A DNA stretch of 64,000 nt from Chloroflexota bacterium (GTDB lineage: Bacteria > Chloroflexota > Anaerolineae > 4572-78 > J111): the NCBI GenBank assembly GCA_016860845.1, contig BOKF01000001.1, positions 124,001-188,000 of the forward strand, given 5' to 3'. The notes below the pieces were generated by a model, which had not been told where the DNA came from, did not search any database, and saw only the letters and a program-made list of their open reading frames with translations. Shown here piece after piece: positions 53,093-62,115 of this stretch (position 1 is the stretch's first letter; each line of letters starts with the position of its first letter). The translations under genes were made by a program, and so were the position numbers.

Positions 53093-54058
53093 TTAGGGCC
53101 GATTTAACTCAACAGGCTTTAACCCGGCTTCGATCTGCGCCCGGCGCGGCTCCAGAAAAGGTGGGAGCGCCAGCCGCTCGCCCAGGTGTTCGGCCGGTTC
53201 ATCGGTGGCGAACCCTGGCCCATCGGTCGCAATCTCAAAGAGAATGCCGCCGGGGATGCGGAAGTAGAGCGACTGGAAGTAGTAGCGGTCCACCAGCCCC
53301 GAAGTGCGCAGCCCTACCGCGTGGAGCCGATTCATCCACTGCGTTTGTTCCTGGCCGTCGGGGGTGCGGAAAGCGATGTGATGCACCCCGCCGATACCAA
53401 GCTGGCCGTAAGGCCGGTTGGGCTGCTCAACCACATAAAGTTCTTTCCCCGCCCCACCCTGGCCCAGGGCAAAGACGACGGTCCGCTCACCGGGATGGCC
53501 GGCTGAAGGATATTCGCCCGCCAGTTGATAGCCCATCACCTGCGTCAGCACCAAAGCGGTTGGCTCCAATTGGCGCACGATCAGCGTGGAGGCAAACAGC
53601 CCGTGAATGCCATACTCCGCCGGTACCGGACTCTGGGGCCACGGCGTTCCGCCTGGCGCGCCCCCATCGTCAACCAGGGCCAGTTGCTGCCCTTCCGGAT
53701 CGGTGAAATTGATTAAGGCGTGACCGTGAAATTCGCTCAAGCCCTCGTGCTTGACGCCGCGCTCATCCAATCGCTGCACCCACCAGGCCAGGGCTTCCCG
53801 GTTCGGCACGCGCAAAGCTGTCTGGGCAATGCTGCCCGGCCCATTGTGATTGGGACCCATCTGCGGCCACTCAAAAAAGGTCAATTCGGTGCCGGGATTA
53901 CCTGCCTCATCGCCGTAGAAGAGGTGGTAGGCCGAGACGTCATCCTGGTTAACCGTCTTTTTGACCAGTCGCATCCCCAGCACCTGGGTGTAAAAATCTA
54001 CGTTTGCCTGCGCCCTGCCGGTCACGGCAGTGACGTGGTGTAAACCATGCAGTTCCAT
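53093..54058 (-). CDS. ring-cleaving dioxygenase, VOC family (MhqO-like)
   Basis: 321 residues with two VOC modules: LHHVTAVTGRAQANVDFYT (first metal His), the middle FASTLIVRQLEPTALVL, then GGVHHIAFRTPDG and GGILFEIATDGPGF (His and Glu ligands). Fe2+-dependent extradiol dioxygenases of this layout cleave hydroquinone-type rings. GAGAG precedes the ATG. Not in an obvious aromatic operon. Confidence 0.88.
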   Translation of the reverse strand: MELHGLHHVTAVTGRAQANVDFYTQVLGMRLVKKTVNQDDVSAYHLFYGDEAGNPGTELTFFEWPQMGPNHNGPGSIAQTALRVPNREALAWWVQRLDERGVKHEGLSEFHGHALINFTDPEGQQLALVDDGGAPGGTPWPQSPVPAEYGIHGLFASTLIVRQLEPTALVLTQVMGYQLAGEYPSAGHPGERTVVFALGQGGAGKELYVVEQPNRPYGQLGIGGVHHIAFRTPDGQEQTQWMNRLHAVGLRTSGLVDRYYFQSLYFRIPGGILFEIATDGPGFATDEPAEHLGERLALPPFLEPRRAQIEAGLKPVELNRP

Positions 54059-54186
54059 CGGTATACTCTCCTGTCCTTAGGTTTAAAGTCCATAGGATTA
54101 TACTCAAATCGTGCCCTTTGCCACATCCCAGCTTGCGTTCCAAGGATCGCCGGACTCAGCCTGGGTATTCAGTTAATTGAAAAAAC

Positions 54187-54249
54187 CAGGTGACAGGCAC
54201 TTTTTGTTCGAACAAGCCCAATTTTTAGCCTGATAAGTGCCTGTCACCT
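54187..54249. repeat. palindrome AGGTGACAGGCACTT family
   Basis: AGGTGACAGGCACTT pairs with AAGTGCCTGTCACCT around a ~33-base loop. Sister of 22756-22799. Confidence 0.65.
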
Positions 54250-54353
54250 TAATTCCGAGAGTGTCTTTTTTTTCACACCTGGCTGTGATATACTTGATGC
54301 TGGTTTTTTAAGTTTATTGCACCATTTTTCCTCCCACTTCGATTTTACAGAAC

Positions 54354-54487
54354 TTACGCGGTGAGCCTAAGCATGTCATTTCGACCGGAGCGGAGCGGAG
54401 GGAGAAATCCCTAATGTCTCGTTTGGCAAGAGCCGTTTTGAGGGATTTCTCGCTCCTATCGTCGCTCGAAATGACATGACCGCGTAA
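54354..54487. repeat. large nested palindrome, ATGTCATTTCGA family
   Basis: Outer arms TTACGCGGT and ACCGCGTAA; inner ATGTCATTTCGA/TCGAAATGACAT, GGAGCGGAGCGGAG and GGAGAAATCCC/GGGATTTCTC. It occupies most of the gap before the SDR gene. No ORF. With the 54187 element it accounts for the ~450-base gene-free stretch 54059-54512. Confidence 0.65.
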
Positions 54488-54512
54488 CTCCTGGATTTTA
54501 AGGATGTAATTC

Positions 54513-55328
54513 ATGGTTATGACAGAAAATATTGGGCCTCGGATGGTCCTCATCACCGGCGCAACCGGCGCGATTGGCCGCGCTATCGCCCGGCAGATTG
54601 CCGCTATACCAGGGTATGAAGTCGTGCTGGCCTGCCGGAACGAGGAGAAAGCCAGGCAAGCAGCCGGCGAGATCAGCCAGGCCACCGGCAACCAACAGGT
54701 GCGCTACGAAATCGTGGATGTCTCGCGGCAAGCGTCCATCTCGGCGCTGGCAGGGCGCTGGCAGGGGCCGCTGCATGTGCTGGTCAACAATGCGGCGATT
54801 TCGCCGCGCAGCCGCCAGGAAACGCCGGAGGGGATCGAGATGCAGTTCGCCACCAATGTGCTGGGTTACTTTTGGTTGACCCAGGCTTTCAGCGAAATCC
54901 TCCAGCAATCGGCGCCGGCCCGGGTGGTCAACGTGGCCAGCTATTATGCCGGCGACCTGGACCTGCACGACCTGGAATTCAAGCGCCGGCGCTATCACAA
55001 CGGCACGGCCTATCGCCAATCCAAACAGGCCAACCGCATGCTAACCGTAGCCTGGGCGGAACGCCTGCAGCCCTACGGTATTTCGGTCAACGCGTGCCAT
55101 CCCGGCGATGTCAACTCGGCCTTGAGCAACAGCCTGGGCTTTGGGGGAAGCCAATCGCCGGACGAGGGGGCCAGAACCCCGGTCTGGCTGGCCACCGATC
55201 CCATCGGGCAGCAGCGGACCGGGAAATATTTTGCGGACCGGCGCGAAGTTCGCTGTCATTTTGGCGAGGACAGGGTGGGGGTAGAGGCGCTGTATCAAGC
55301 CTGCCTGCGCTACTCAAATGAAATGTGA
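54513..55328 (+). CDS. SDR family NAD(P)-dependent oxidoreductase
   Basis: 271 residues. Short-chain dehydrogenase: TGATGAIGRAIAR (cofactor glycine loop), VLVNNAAISPRS, a NVAS Ser, and the catalytic YRQSK. Shape close to retinol-dehydrogenase/WWOX-like SDRs. Substrate unknown. Monocistronic; start may be ATG 54513 or the ATG two codons on. Confidence 0.9.
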   Translation: MVMTENIGPRMVLITGATGAIGRAIARQIAAIPGYEVVLACRNEEKARQAAGEISQATGNQQVRYEIVDVSRQASISALAGRWQGPLHVLVNNAAISPRSRQETPEGIEMQFATNVLGYFWLTQAFSEILQQSAPARVVNVASYYAGDLDLHDLEFKRRRYHNGTAYRQSKQANRMLTVAWAERLQPYGISVNACHPGDVNSALSNSLGFGGSQSPDEGARTPVWLATDPIGQQRTGKYFADRREVRCHFGEDRVGVEALYQACLRYSNEM

Positions 55329-55387
55329 ATACTCCCGTTGCGTCAACAGCGCGCGGAGACTCATCGTGAACTTCTTGATGAGAGGTC

Positions 55388-55410
55388 GGGGCAGGTTTCA
55401 AACCTGCCCC
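55388..55410. repeat. palindrome GGGGCAGGTTT
   Basis: GGGGCAGGTTT-C-AAACCTGCCCC, 11-bp stem, between convergent SDR and MttB genes; a relative of 36601. May double as a weak terminator. Confidence 0.6.
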
Positions 55411-55421
55411 TTCGGTTTGTT

Positions 55422-56879
55422 TTAATCTCGCTCCGGCAAATGTTCCATCCCGGCCTCGCGCGCCAAATGGGCCACCATATCACTCAATTCCCGCTCGGCT
55501 TCGACGGGTATAGCCGGACGTTGGTAGGCGGCCAATAACTCGGCCACACGTGCTTTGGCCCGGGCAAACGTATCCGGACCTCCCGCTGCCTGCCAGGCTC
55601 GAATGGAACCCCGGTCAATCACCCCGGATGGCAGATGCTGCTCTTTGGCAAACAACTGGCGGGTGATTTTCTGCTTGAGGAAGTCGGGCTTGAAATCTAA
55701 CCCGGCAAACATGGCTGTAGCCAGCGTTTCGGTGCGGACTTGCACTCCGTCCAGGAGCCGCTGGGCCATCGCTATTCCTTCGGCGTCAACCACCAGCTTT
55801 TCGGCGCTTTGACAGGCCAGAAAATCCAGCATCCCGGCTCCGGAAATCATATTGATCCCGGCCAGCGCGCCAATCATGGCGGTGACGCCGCTTTCCAGTC
55901 CGGCCTGGGCGTCTACCAGCTTGGCGTCACTGGCGCCCAGGTAAGTGTGGGTCGGCAGGCCCAGCGATTTACCCACCTGGGCATAAGCGGCGTCAATCAT
56001 CGCCGTCTCAACAGCCCCCATCGGCGTGGTGCCGGAGCGCATGTCCACAATGGCCGGCGCGCCGCCCCAGACAATCGGGGCGCCGGGTTGGGCCAGTTGG
56101 TGGATAGTGATCCCGCTGAGGCACTCGGCGGCGTGCTGGGTGACCGCGCCGAGCAGAGTGACCGGAGCCGTGGCCCCGGCCAAAGGCATGGAGACAATCT
56201 CGGCGGGCACGCCGGCTCGGGCCAACTCAATCAGGTTTTGCGCCCCGAACTGGCTCCAAATCAAGGGGGGCGACGGGCAGACATCGAAGACGGCCAGGGG
56301 CTTTTGGGCCAGGGCGGCCCGTCCCCCGGCCAGCACCGCCAGCATGTCGAACATAACCGGGGCCGTCTGGATTGAAAAAGCGCCGGTGACGACAGGCTTG
56401 GCCGAGTGCAGCAGCACCAGGTACAGGCGGTAGAGGTCGCCAATCTCCTGGGGAACTTCATTGCAGACGACGGCGGTAGATTGGGCCGCGTACTGCGGCA
56501 GCATTTCAGCCACCTTGACCAGACGAACCAGGTCGGAGGTTTGGGCCGGGCGATGTTCCAGCGTGTCCGGGTCAAGGATATGCACGCCCGCCGAACCGGG
56601 ATCGAAGTGAACCGCGTCGCCGCCGTAGCGGACTGCCGGCTCTCCGGCGCGGTTGTACAAGAAAAACTCGCGGGGCGTGGTTTCCAGCGCGGCGCGAATG
56701 ATCGCCTCAGGGATCCGAGCCACTTCGACGGTTTCGTCTACGGCGGCGCCGGCCTCGGCCAGCAGCCGGCGAGCTTCCGACGCCTGCACCTTAACCCCCG
56801 GCGACAGCAGCAACTGCAAGGCTTCGTCCAGGATGCGCTGTACCAGTTCGGGCGAGAGGAATTCCAGCTTAGGTTGCAT
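55422..56879 (-). CDS. MttB-family corrinoid methyltransferase, non-pyrrolysine (paralogue 1)
   Basis: 485 residues of continuous frame, no in-frame amber, so not the pyrrolysine form. MttB fold: RILDEALQLLLSPGVKVQAS near the start, GAPIVWGGAPAIVDMRSGT and HTYLGASDAKLVDAQAGLES in the barrel. Family members transfer a methyl from glycine betaine, proline betaine, carnitine or similar to a corrinoid protein. Five bases after the second MttB gene and in the same operon as a cognate corrinoid protein. Divergent enough from its neighbour to suggest a different substrate. Confidence 0.88.
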   Translation of the reverse strand: MQPKLEFLSPELVQRILDEALQLLLSPGVKVQASEARRLLAEAGAAVDETVEVARIPEAIIRAALETTPREFFLYNRAGEPAVRYGGDAVHFDPGSAGVHILDPDTLEHRPAQTSDLVRLVKVAEMLPQYAAQSTAVVCNEVPQEIGDLYRLYLVLLHSAKPVVTGAFSIQTAPVMFDMLAVLAGGRAALAQKPLAVFDVCPSPPLIWSQFGAQNLIELARAGVPAEIVSMPLAGATAPVTLLGAVTQHAAECLSGITIHQLAQPGAPIVWGGAPAIVDMRSGTTPMGAVETAMIDAAYAQVGKSLGLPTHTYLGASDAKLVDAQAGLESGVTAMIGALAGINMISGAGMLDFLACQSAEKLVVDAEGIAMAQRLLDGVQVRTETLATAMFAGLDFKPDFLKQKITRQLFAKEQHLPSGVIDRGSIRAWQAAGGPDTFARAKARVAELLAAYQRPAIPVEAERELSDMVAHLAREAGMEHLPERD

Positions 56880-56884
56880 AAGAC

Positions 56885-58336
56885 TTACCTGCTTTCAACC
56901 GAAGCAATGATCCGCTGAAGCTCTTTAGCCAGCTCGGGCGCGAGCGGGTCGGGTTGGTGGGCCGCGAGAATGCGCCGGGCTTCCTCGCGCGCCCAGTCGG
57001 GAGCGCCGTCCCCCTGTTCTTCCCAAACGTTGTACGGGCGGCGATCCAGGTACTTGGCCGGCCACAGGCTGCGCATGTGCTTTTTGGTGTGCTTTTGGCT
57101 CAAAAAGTTGCCGCCCGGCCCCACGGCGCGAATGGCGTCGAGGGCCAGCGTGTCGTCGTCCACGACGATGCCGGCCATCATCTGGCGAATGAGGCCGAAA
57201 ATCTCGCAGTCGAGCAGCATTTGCTCAAACGACCAAACCCGGCTGCCATGCAGCAGCCCCACCCCCAGCAGCATGTCAGACATGGCTACTGAGGCCATAA
57301 AGGTGGACAGGCCGTTTTCCAGTCCCGCCTGCCAGTTGGGTGTTTTTGCACCGGTGGCAAACGATCCCATCGAGAGGGGAACCTTATAAAAATCGGCCAG
57401 AACATTGCTGGCTGCGCCAAATAGAAAATCCTCCGGGCCGCCGCCGGTGTAGGCGCCCGTGCGCAAATCCATTACCGTTTGGGCGGCAGCATAAAAGACC
57501 GGCGCACTGGGCTGGGCCAGTTGGATCAGGGCCAGCCCGCTAATGACCTCGGCGTTGCCGACCACCAGGTTGCCGGCCATGGTCGCCGGGCCGGTGGAGG
57601 CAGCCGAAGCCATGGTCATAAAGCCGGTCGGCAGCCCATTCTCGGCAGCGACCAGCGCCGCCTCAACGCTGCCGCCATCGTGGCCCAGCGGCGGCATGGC
57701 GCACTGCATGATGGATAGGAGCGGACGCTGGCGCAGCGCCGCCCGGCCCCCGGCAATAGCCGCTGCCATTTCTACGGCCGCGCAGGCCTCGCGCTCGGAG
57801 TAGATACTCTCGGTTTGGACGTGCTTGGTCGAGTTTTCCCAGATAACCCGGATTTCGTGGAGGCTGCGGGTATCGGGCGGGTAATCCTGGGCCGAGACCG
57901 GCACCCAGTGAAAGGCCACCTCGGGCAGGCAGTCGGCCACGCGGGCGATGTCGGCCACATCTTGCAGGCAGGAGCGGCGGCGCTCGCCCGTGGCCAGGTC
58001 CAGCACTTCCACGCCGCAGCCGTCGGTGCCGACAAAGACGTGGTTGCCGTCCAGGGGCAAATCCTGGGCCGGATCGCGGGCGGCCAAATCGTAGGTGGGC
58101 GGCGCTTTTTTGAGAGCTTCTTCGATGAGATGACCGGGCGCTTTGACAATGGCTGTCTCTCGATCCACAGTGGCCCCATGCGCCTCCCAGATGGCCAGGG
58201 CTTTGGCCGAGGGGAATTTGACCCCAACCGACTCGATGACATCCAGGGTGGCGGTGTGGATCCGCTGCACGTCAGCCGGGCTGAGGATGTTCAAGCTGAG
58301 GCGGGGATTGGTAATAGATCTAATTTGACCAGACAT
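56885..58336 (-). CDS. MttB-family corrinoid methyltransferase, non-pyrrolysine (paralogue 2)
   Basis: 483 residues. Start ATG 58336 (GGAGC upstream); an ATG 30 bases earlier overlaps the corrinoid gene. Signature segments: LSPADVQRIHTATLDVIESV, GTDGCGVEVLDLATGERRRS, GPATMAGNLVVGNAEVISGL and MLLGVGLLHGSRVWSFEQML. Full frame without UAG. Lies between the corrinoid-protein gene and paralogue 1; same catalytic idea as that protein. Confidence 0.88.
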   Translation of the reverse strand: MSGQIRSITNPRLSLNILSPADVQRIHTATLDVIESVGVKFPSAKALAIWEAHGATVDRETAIVKAPGHLIEEALKKAPPTYDLAARDPAQDLPLDGNHVFVGTDGCGVEVLDLATGERRRSCLQDVADIARVADCLPEVAFHWVPVSAQDYPPDTRSLHEIRVIWENSTKHVQTESIYSEREACAAVEMAAAIAGGRAALRQRPLLSIMQCAMPPLGHDGGSVEAALVAAENGLPTGFMTMASAASTGPATMAGNLVVGNAEVISGLALIQLAQPSAPVFYAAAQTVMDLRTGAYTGGGPEDFLFGAASNVLADFYKVPLSMGSFATGAKTPNWQAGLENGLSTFMASVAMSDMLLGVGLLHGSRVWSFEQMLLDCEIFGLIRQMMAGIVVDDDTLALDAIRAVGPGGNFLSQKHTKKHMRSLWPAKYLDRRPYNVWEEQGDGAPDWAREEARRILAAHQPDPLAPELAKELQRIIASVESR

Positions 58337-58352
58337 AGTGGTATTTTGCTCC

Positions 58353-59000
58353 TTATGCGCCCACAAGCTGTTTGGCTACGGCAACCGCGCCCATTGCATC
58401 TTCGCTGTAGCCATCGGCCCCAATCTCGTCGGCCCAACCGCGGGTGACCGGCGCGCCGCCGACCATCACTTTAACTTTGGGACGCAGGCCCGCCTTGGCT
58501 AAATCCTCGATGATTTTCCTTTGTTTGACCATGGTGGTCGTCAGGAGCGCGCTCAAGCCAACAATATCTGCGCCCACCTCACCGGCTTTGTCAACAAATT
58601 TCTGGAGCGGGACGCTGACGCCCAAATCATACACCTCGAAACCGCTGGCGGAGAGCATTGTCGCCACCAGGGTTTTGCCGATGTCGTGAATGTCGCCCTC
58701 AACCGTGCCAATGACCACTTTGCCCAGGACGTGCCGGCTGGAGCCGCGCCGGGCCATTTCCGGCTCAAGAACGGCGACGGCGGCTTTCATGGCTTCAGCC
58801 GCCTGCACCAGGTCGGGCAGGAACATCTCGCCACAGCCAAATTGCTGCCCAACTTCGTCCAGCCCGGCCACATAGCCTTCATTGATCGCCTCCACCGGCT
58901 CGATACCTTGCTCGACGGCCTGCCGGGCCAGCCGCTCGGCCTCTTCTGCTTCGCCCTCGATGATGCTCTGGGCCATTGCCCGAAATAGATTTTCTTTCAT
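58353..59000 (-). CDS. cognate corrinoid protein (MtbC/MtgC-like)
   Basis: 215 residues. N-terminal methionine-synthase-cap helices (~1-85, LFRAMAQSIIEGEAEEAERL), then the B12-binding Rossmann domain with base-off histidine motif VEGDIHDIGKT (D103, H105, G108), GLSALLTTTM and VMVGGAPVT. It carries the methyl group on cobalamin and hands it to a second methyltransferase (tetrahydrofolate or coenzyme M type), which is not in the window, nor is a RamA-type reactivase. First gene of the operon; GGAGGAACC upstream. Confidence 0.93.
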   Translation of the reverse strand: MKENLFRAMAQSIIEGEAEEAERLARQAVEQGIEPVEAINEGYVAGLDEVGQQFGCGEMFLPDLVQAAEAMKAAVAVLEPEMARRGSSRHVLGKVVIGTVEGDIHDIGKTLVATMLSASGFEVYDLGVSVPLQKFVDKAGEVGADIVGLSALLTTTMVKQRKIIEDLAKAGLRPKVKVMVGGAPVTRGWADEIGADGYSEDAMGAVAVAKQLVGA

Positions 59001-59055
59001 GGTTCCTCCTCTGTGTGGTAAGTATAGTTATCCAGGTAAGTTTTTCCTCCGCTAT

Positions 59056-59097
59056 CGTGTTGCGTGTTCCGTAATAGTGAACGGAACACGCAACACG
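59056..59097. repeat. perfect palindrome CGTGTTGCGTGTTCCGT
   Basis: CGTGTTGCGTGTTCCGT pairs fully with ACGGAACACGCAACACG (17-bp stem, 8-base loop), upstream of the corrinoid operon start. Confidence 0.65.
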
Positions 59098-59198
59098 CAA
59101 GACAGGTATCATGAGGTACAAACTCTTCTGGAGAACTACGATAGGTTTTTCTGGGGCTAGTTCACTATATGGTACGATATTTCAAATATTGATAAAAG

Positions 59199-59233
59199 TA
59201 ACGTTTGTCACTGTTGCCGGGTGACATTTGTCA
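59199..59233. promoter_or_regulatory. operator-like site C: two TGACATTTGTCA-type palindromes
   Basis: TAACGTTTGTCA (59199-59210) and TGACATTTGTCA (59222-59233), centre spacing 23 bases, between the divergent corrinoid operon (start 59000) and the large membrane protein (start 59381). Confidence 0.55.
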
Positions 59234-59380
59234 TCCACAAAACAACTTAACTTTGGTTAGGTGCAATCCTAGAGTAATTATGCTACACTAAGGCTGCCCA
59301 AGAGGCGCAGTTCTATTTCTGTTTCTATATTCAGCTTATTCCTGATTCATTAAGCCACTCATTCAAGGAGACCACTGGTT

Positions 59381-61978
59381 ATGACCGATACCCCGCTCCC
59401 CCCTGGCGACATCGCCTCCCAGCCCACTGCCGAGCCGTCCCTGGCCGATCTGTTGAACAGTCTGACCCAGCCAGAGGTGGCTACCCGCCTGGAAGCAGTC
59501 CAGCAGCTTGGCCGCCTGAAGGCCGGTGACCGATCCACCGTGCGTGCATTGGAAAAAATTGCCGCCCAGGATGAGGCCCCCGCCGTGCGCGAAGCCGCGC
59601 TGCTGGCCCTGGCTGCGCCGCCCTACCGCGCCCTTCAGCAGCAAGACAACCGGCTGCCCCTGGCGCTCCGACACGCTATCCTGGCCGAAATTAATCGATG
59701 GGTGGCAGACGGGCTGCTCCCTGCTCAAACCGCCCAGTTACTGCGGCAGCGCTATGATTTCGACCAGCCAGCCCCGGCGGCTGCGGCTGCTCCGACCCCG
59801 GCCCCCGCTACGCCGCGTCCCACCCTGACCCAGCTTCTCCTGAGTGAAACGACCATCAAAGTGGCCCTCTACCTGGGAGCCTTTTTTGTGGTCGCCGCCG
59901 CTTTTATCCTGGCCGCCATCTTTGATGTGCTGCGGCTGCCCATCCTGGGGCTGGCCACGGTCGGTTTTTTAGGTGCAGCCCTGGCTTTGAAGCGGCGACT
60001 GCCGACGGCCAGTTTTGTGCTGTTCACGGTTTTTTCCTTCCTGCTGCCGATTGACGCGGCTGTCCTGCTGGATTTGTTTGACGCCGGCTCGACGGTGACC
60101 TGGCTCTACTGGATTGCCGTTGCGGCGCTGCTCAGTGCAGTCTGGGCAGGCGGCACGTTCTTCTACCGCTCGCGCTTGTTCAGTTTGCTGGCTCTGGCCG
60201 CCGCTAGCCTGGCGATGCTCCTGGTCGGGCGCTGGCTGGACCGCACCCCCCACCTGGACATGCTGTTGATCGAACTGCCGACCCTGCTCGCTTTAGGAGG
60301 GACCCTCATGCTGGAACGCTGGCAGGACCGGCGCTTCTCGCTGCCCCTGTTTATCCTGGCCCAGGTGCAGCAGGTCGCTTTGCTGGGCTGGTCGGCGATC
60401 ATGGTGCTGTTTACCCTGGCGGACCAGGGATTGTCCAGTCCTGGCTGGTGGCTGGTCATTGCCCTTACCTGGCTGCTGGCCGCTCTCTTTTATGGCCTCA
60501 GCCAGCGCCTGATGGCTTTTGTCCTGTTCGCGCCCTTGGCTGTGGCCGCGCTCGCACCAGTACCGTTGTTTTTCAGCGGGGTCTTTTCGCCGAGTTGGCA
60601 GGTAGTGATGGCCCTGGCCTGGCTGTGGGGCACCCTCCTGGCCCTGGGCGGCGAAGGTCTGGGCCGGGTCAAATGGCCGGGTTTATCTGTCTACAGCATT
60701 TGGCTGCTAATCGCTTCGGCCGGGCTATATCTGTTGGCCGCCGGGGGTGGGCTGGCCGACCGGGTTGCCTTTGGGCTGGCCTATCTGATCGGTACGGCGG
60801 TGGTCTACCTGGGCCTGACCCTGTACCGGCCGCGCGTCTGGCTGTGGAGCGGCAGCCTGCTCGCCGCGACGGCGGCTTACTTTGCCGTCTTCTTTTTACC
60901 CAGCCTGGAGTCTTACGATTTCTACCCTGGGTTCATCCTGCTCTGGCCGGCGCTGGCCCTGCTTGGCCTCAGCCTGGCGCTCCGGCGCGGCTGGCGAACT
61001 GACCGGCGCTGGCACTTGCCGCCGTTAGTTTTGGGCGGCCTCGTCGGCGCGGTTGCTCTTTTGGCCCTGCTGGCCACCGGCTTCGACGAACCGGGCCGGG
61101 CGACTTTGGCCCTGGTCATTGTGGCGGGTTTTCTGACCCTGTTTGCCTGGTTGGACCGCCAACCACTGCTGGGCTACGGCGCGACGGCCAGCCTGGCCCT
61201 GGCGCTCGGGTTTGGGCTAGTTTGGGGGGAACAAGAACAATGGGTGCTGCCGCTGGTGGGACTGGCTTCACTCTACTATGTGAGCGGGCTGGCTGCAACT
61301 TGGCTGGGCCGGCTCGGTGTCTGGGCCGGGGTGCTGCGGTTGAGCGGGCTGGGATTGGGGACGCTGGTGGCGTTGAGTGCGCCCATTCAGGGTGGGGCTG
61401 CGGGTGTGATTGGCTCGGCCCTGATAGCAACTTACTTTGCGATTGAAGCTTTTCGTCTGCGCCAGGTCTGGTTAGGGCTGCCGGCCAATTTGCTCTATCT
61501 GGTGGCCTATTTCACCCTACTGGTAGATCTGGATGTTGACCAGCCCCAGTTTTACTCGATTGGGGCGGCCCTGCTGGGCTTCGTCATGCATTACTTCCTG
61601 GTGCGGAGCGGGAGCAAGTGGGCTGCTTTCTTCACCGGTCTGCTGTCACAGTTCATTTTGCTCGGCACCAGCTATATCCAGATGTTTTCCACCGAGGAAC
61701 TCATTTACTTCGTCGTCCTCTTCCTGCAGGCGCTGGTGGTGCTGGTCTACGGGCTAGTGGTGCGCTCGCGCAGCCTGGTGCTGGCTCCCATTATTTTTGT
61801 TGTCCTGGGGGTAATTACCGTTGCCTTGAGCGTGCTGGCCGGCATCCCGGCGTTGATCCTGATCGGCTGCACCGGGCTGCTGTTGCTGCTGCTGGGGATT
61901 GCGGCCCTGGTAATGCGGGAAAAACTTCTGGCGGCGACCAGCCGGCTGGGCGAACGTTTGAGCGGGTGGCAGGCGTAA
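59381..61978 (+). CDS. polytopic membrane protein with HEAT/DUF2157-like N-terminus
   Basis: 865 residues. Residues ~1-100 look like one or two HEAT repeats (VATRLEAVQQLGRLKAGD, AVREAALLALAAP). Residues ~105-130 (LAEINRWVADGLLPAQTAQL) match the start of DUF2157-type proteins, followed by an Ala/Pro linker. From ~150 to the end there are about two dozen hydrophobic helices (for instance ALYLGAFFVVAAAFILAAIF). Possibly an envelope transporter or scaffold; function unknown. AAGGAG precedes the ATG. Confidence 0.8.
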   Translation: MTDTPLPPGDIASQPTAEPSLADLLNSLTQPEVATRLEAVQQLGRLKAGDRSTVRALEKIAAQDEAPAVREAALLALAAPPYRALQQQDNRLPLALRHAILAEINRWVADGLLPAQTAQLLRQRYDFDQPAPAAAAAPTPAPATPRPTLTQLLLSETTIKVALYLGAFFVVAAAFILAAIFDVLRLPILGLATVGFLGAALALKRRLPTASFVLFTVFSFLLPIDAAVLLDLFDAGSTVTWLYWIAVAALLSAVWAGGTFFYRSRLFSLLALAAASLAMLLVGRWLDRTPHLDMLLIELPTLLALGGTLMLERWQDRRFSLPLFILAQVQQVALLGWSAIMVLFTLADQGLSSPGWWLVIALTWLLAALFYGLSQRLMAFVLFAPLAVAALAPVPLFFSGVFSPSWQVVMALAWLWGTLLALGGEGLGRVKWPGLSVYSIWLLIASAGLYLLAAGGGLADRVAFGLAYLIGTAVVYLGLTLYRPRVWLWSGSLLAATAAYFAVFFLPSLESYDFYPGFILLWPALALLGLSLALRRGWRTDRRWHLPPLVLGGLVGAVALLALLATGFDEPGRATLALVIVAGFLTLFAWLDRQPLLGYGATASLALALGFGLVWGEQEQWVLPLVGLASLYYVSGLAATWLGRLGVWAGVLRLSGLGLGTLVALSAPIQGGAAGVIGSALIATYFAIEAFRLRQVWLGLPANLLYLVAYFTLLVDLDVDQPQFYSIGAALLGFVMHYFLVRSGSKWAAFFTGLLSQFILLGTSYIQMFSTEELIYFVVLFLQALVVLVYGLVVRSRSLVLAPIIFVVLGVITVALSVLAGIPALILIGCTGLLLLLLGIAALVMREKLLAATSRLGERLSGWQA

Positions 61979-62010
61979 TGAGGTTTGACCTTCAGAAGCA
62001 GTAATACTGC

Positions 62011-62069
62011 TGGAAGAATGTAAGGCTGGAGGGCTGGACCAAGCGGTATCCAATCTTCCAGCCTTCCTT
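62011..62069. repeat. palindromic TGGAAGAATGTAAGG-type repeat
   Basis: TGGAAGAATGTAAGGCTGGA with GGGCTGGA on the left, TCCAATCTTCCAGCCTTCC on the right. Related to 30841-30909. Confidence 0.6.
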
Positions 62070-62115
62070 TTACGCTACCGAATTTGCTCGTCAAAGGCTA
62101 TAAGGGCTGTGGCGA

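Noticed and set aside
55422..58336. Pyrrolysine-containing trimethylamine methyltransferases
   Set aside because: Both MttB-family frames run full length without an in-frame UAG, so pyrrolysine is not used.
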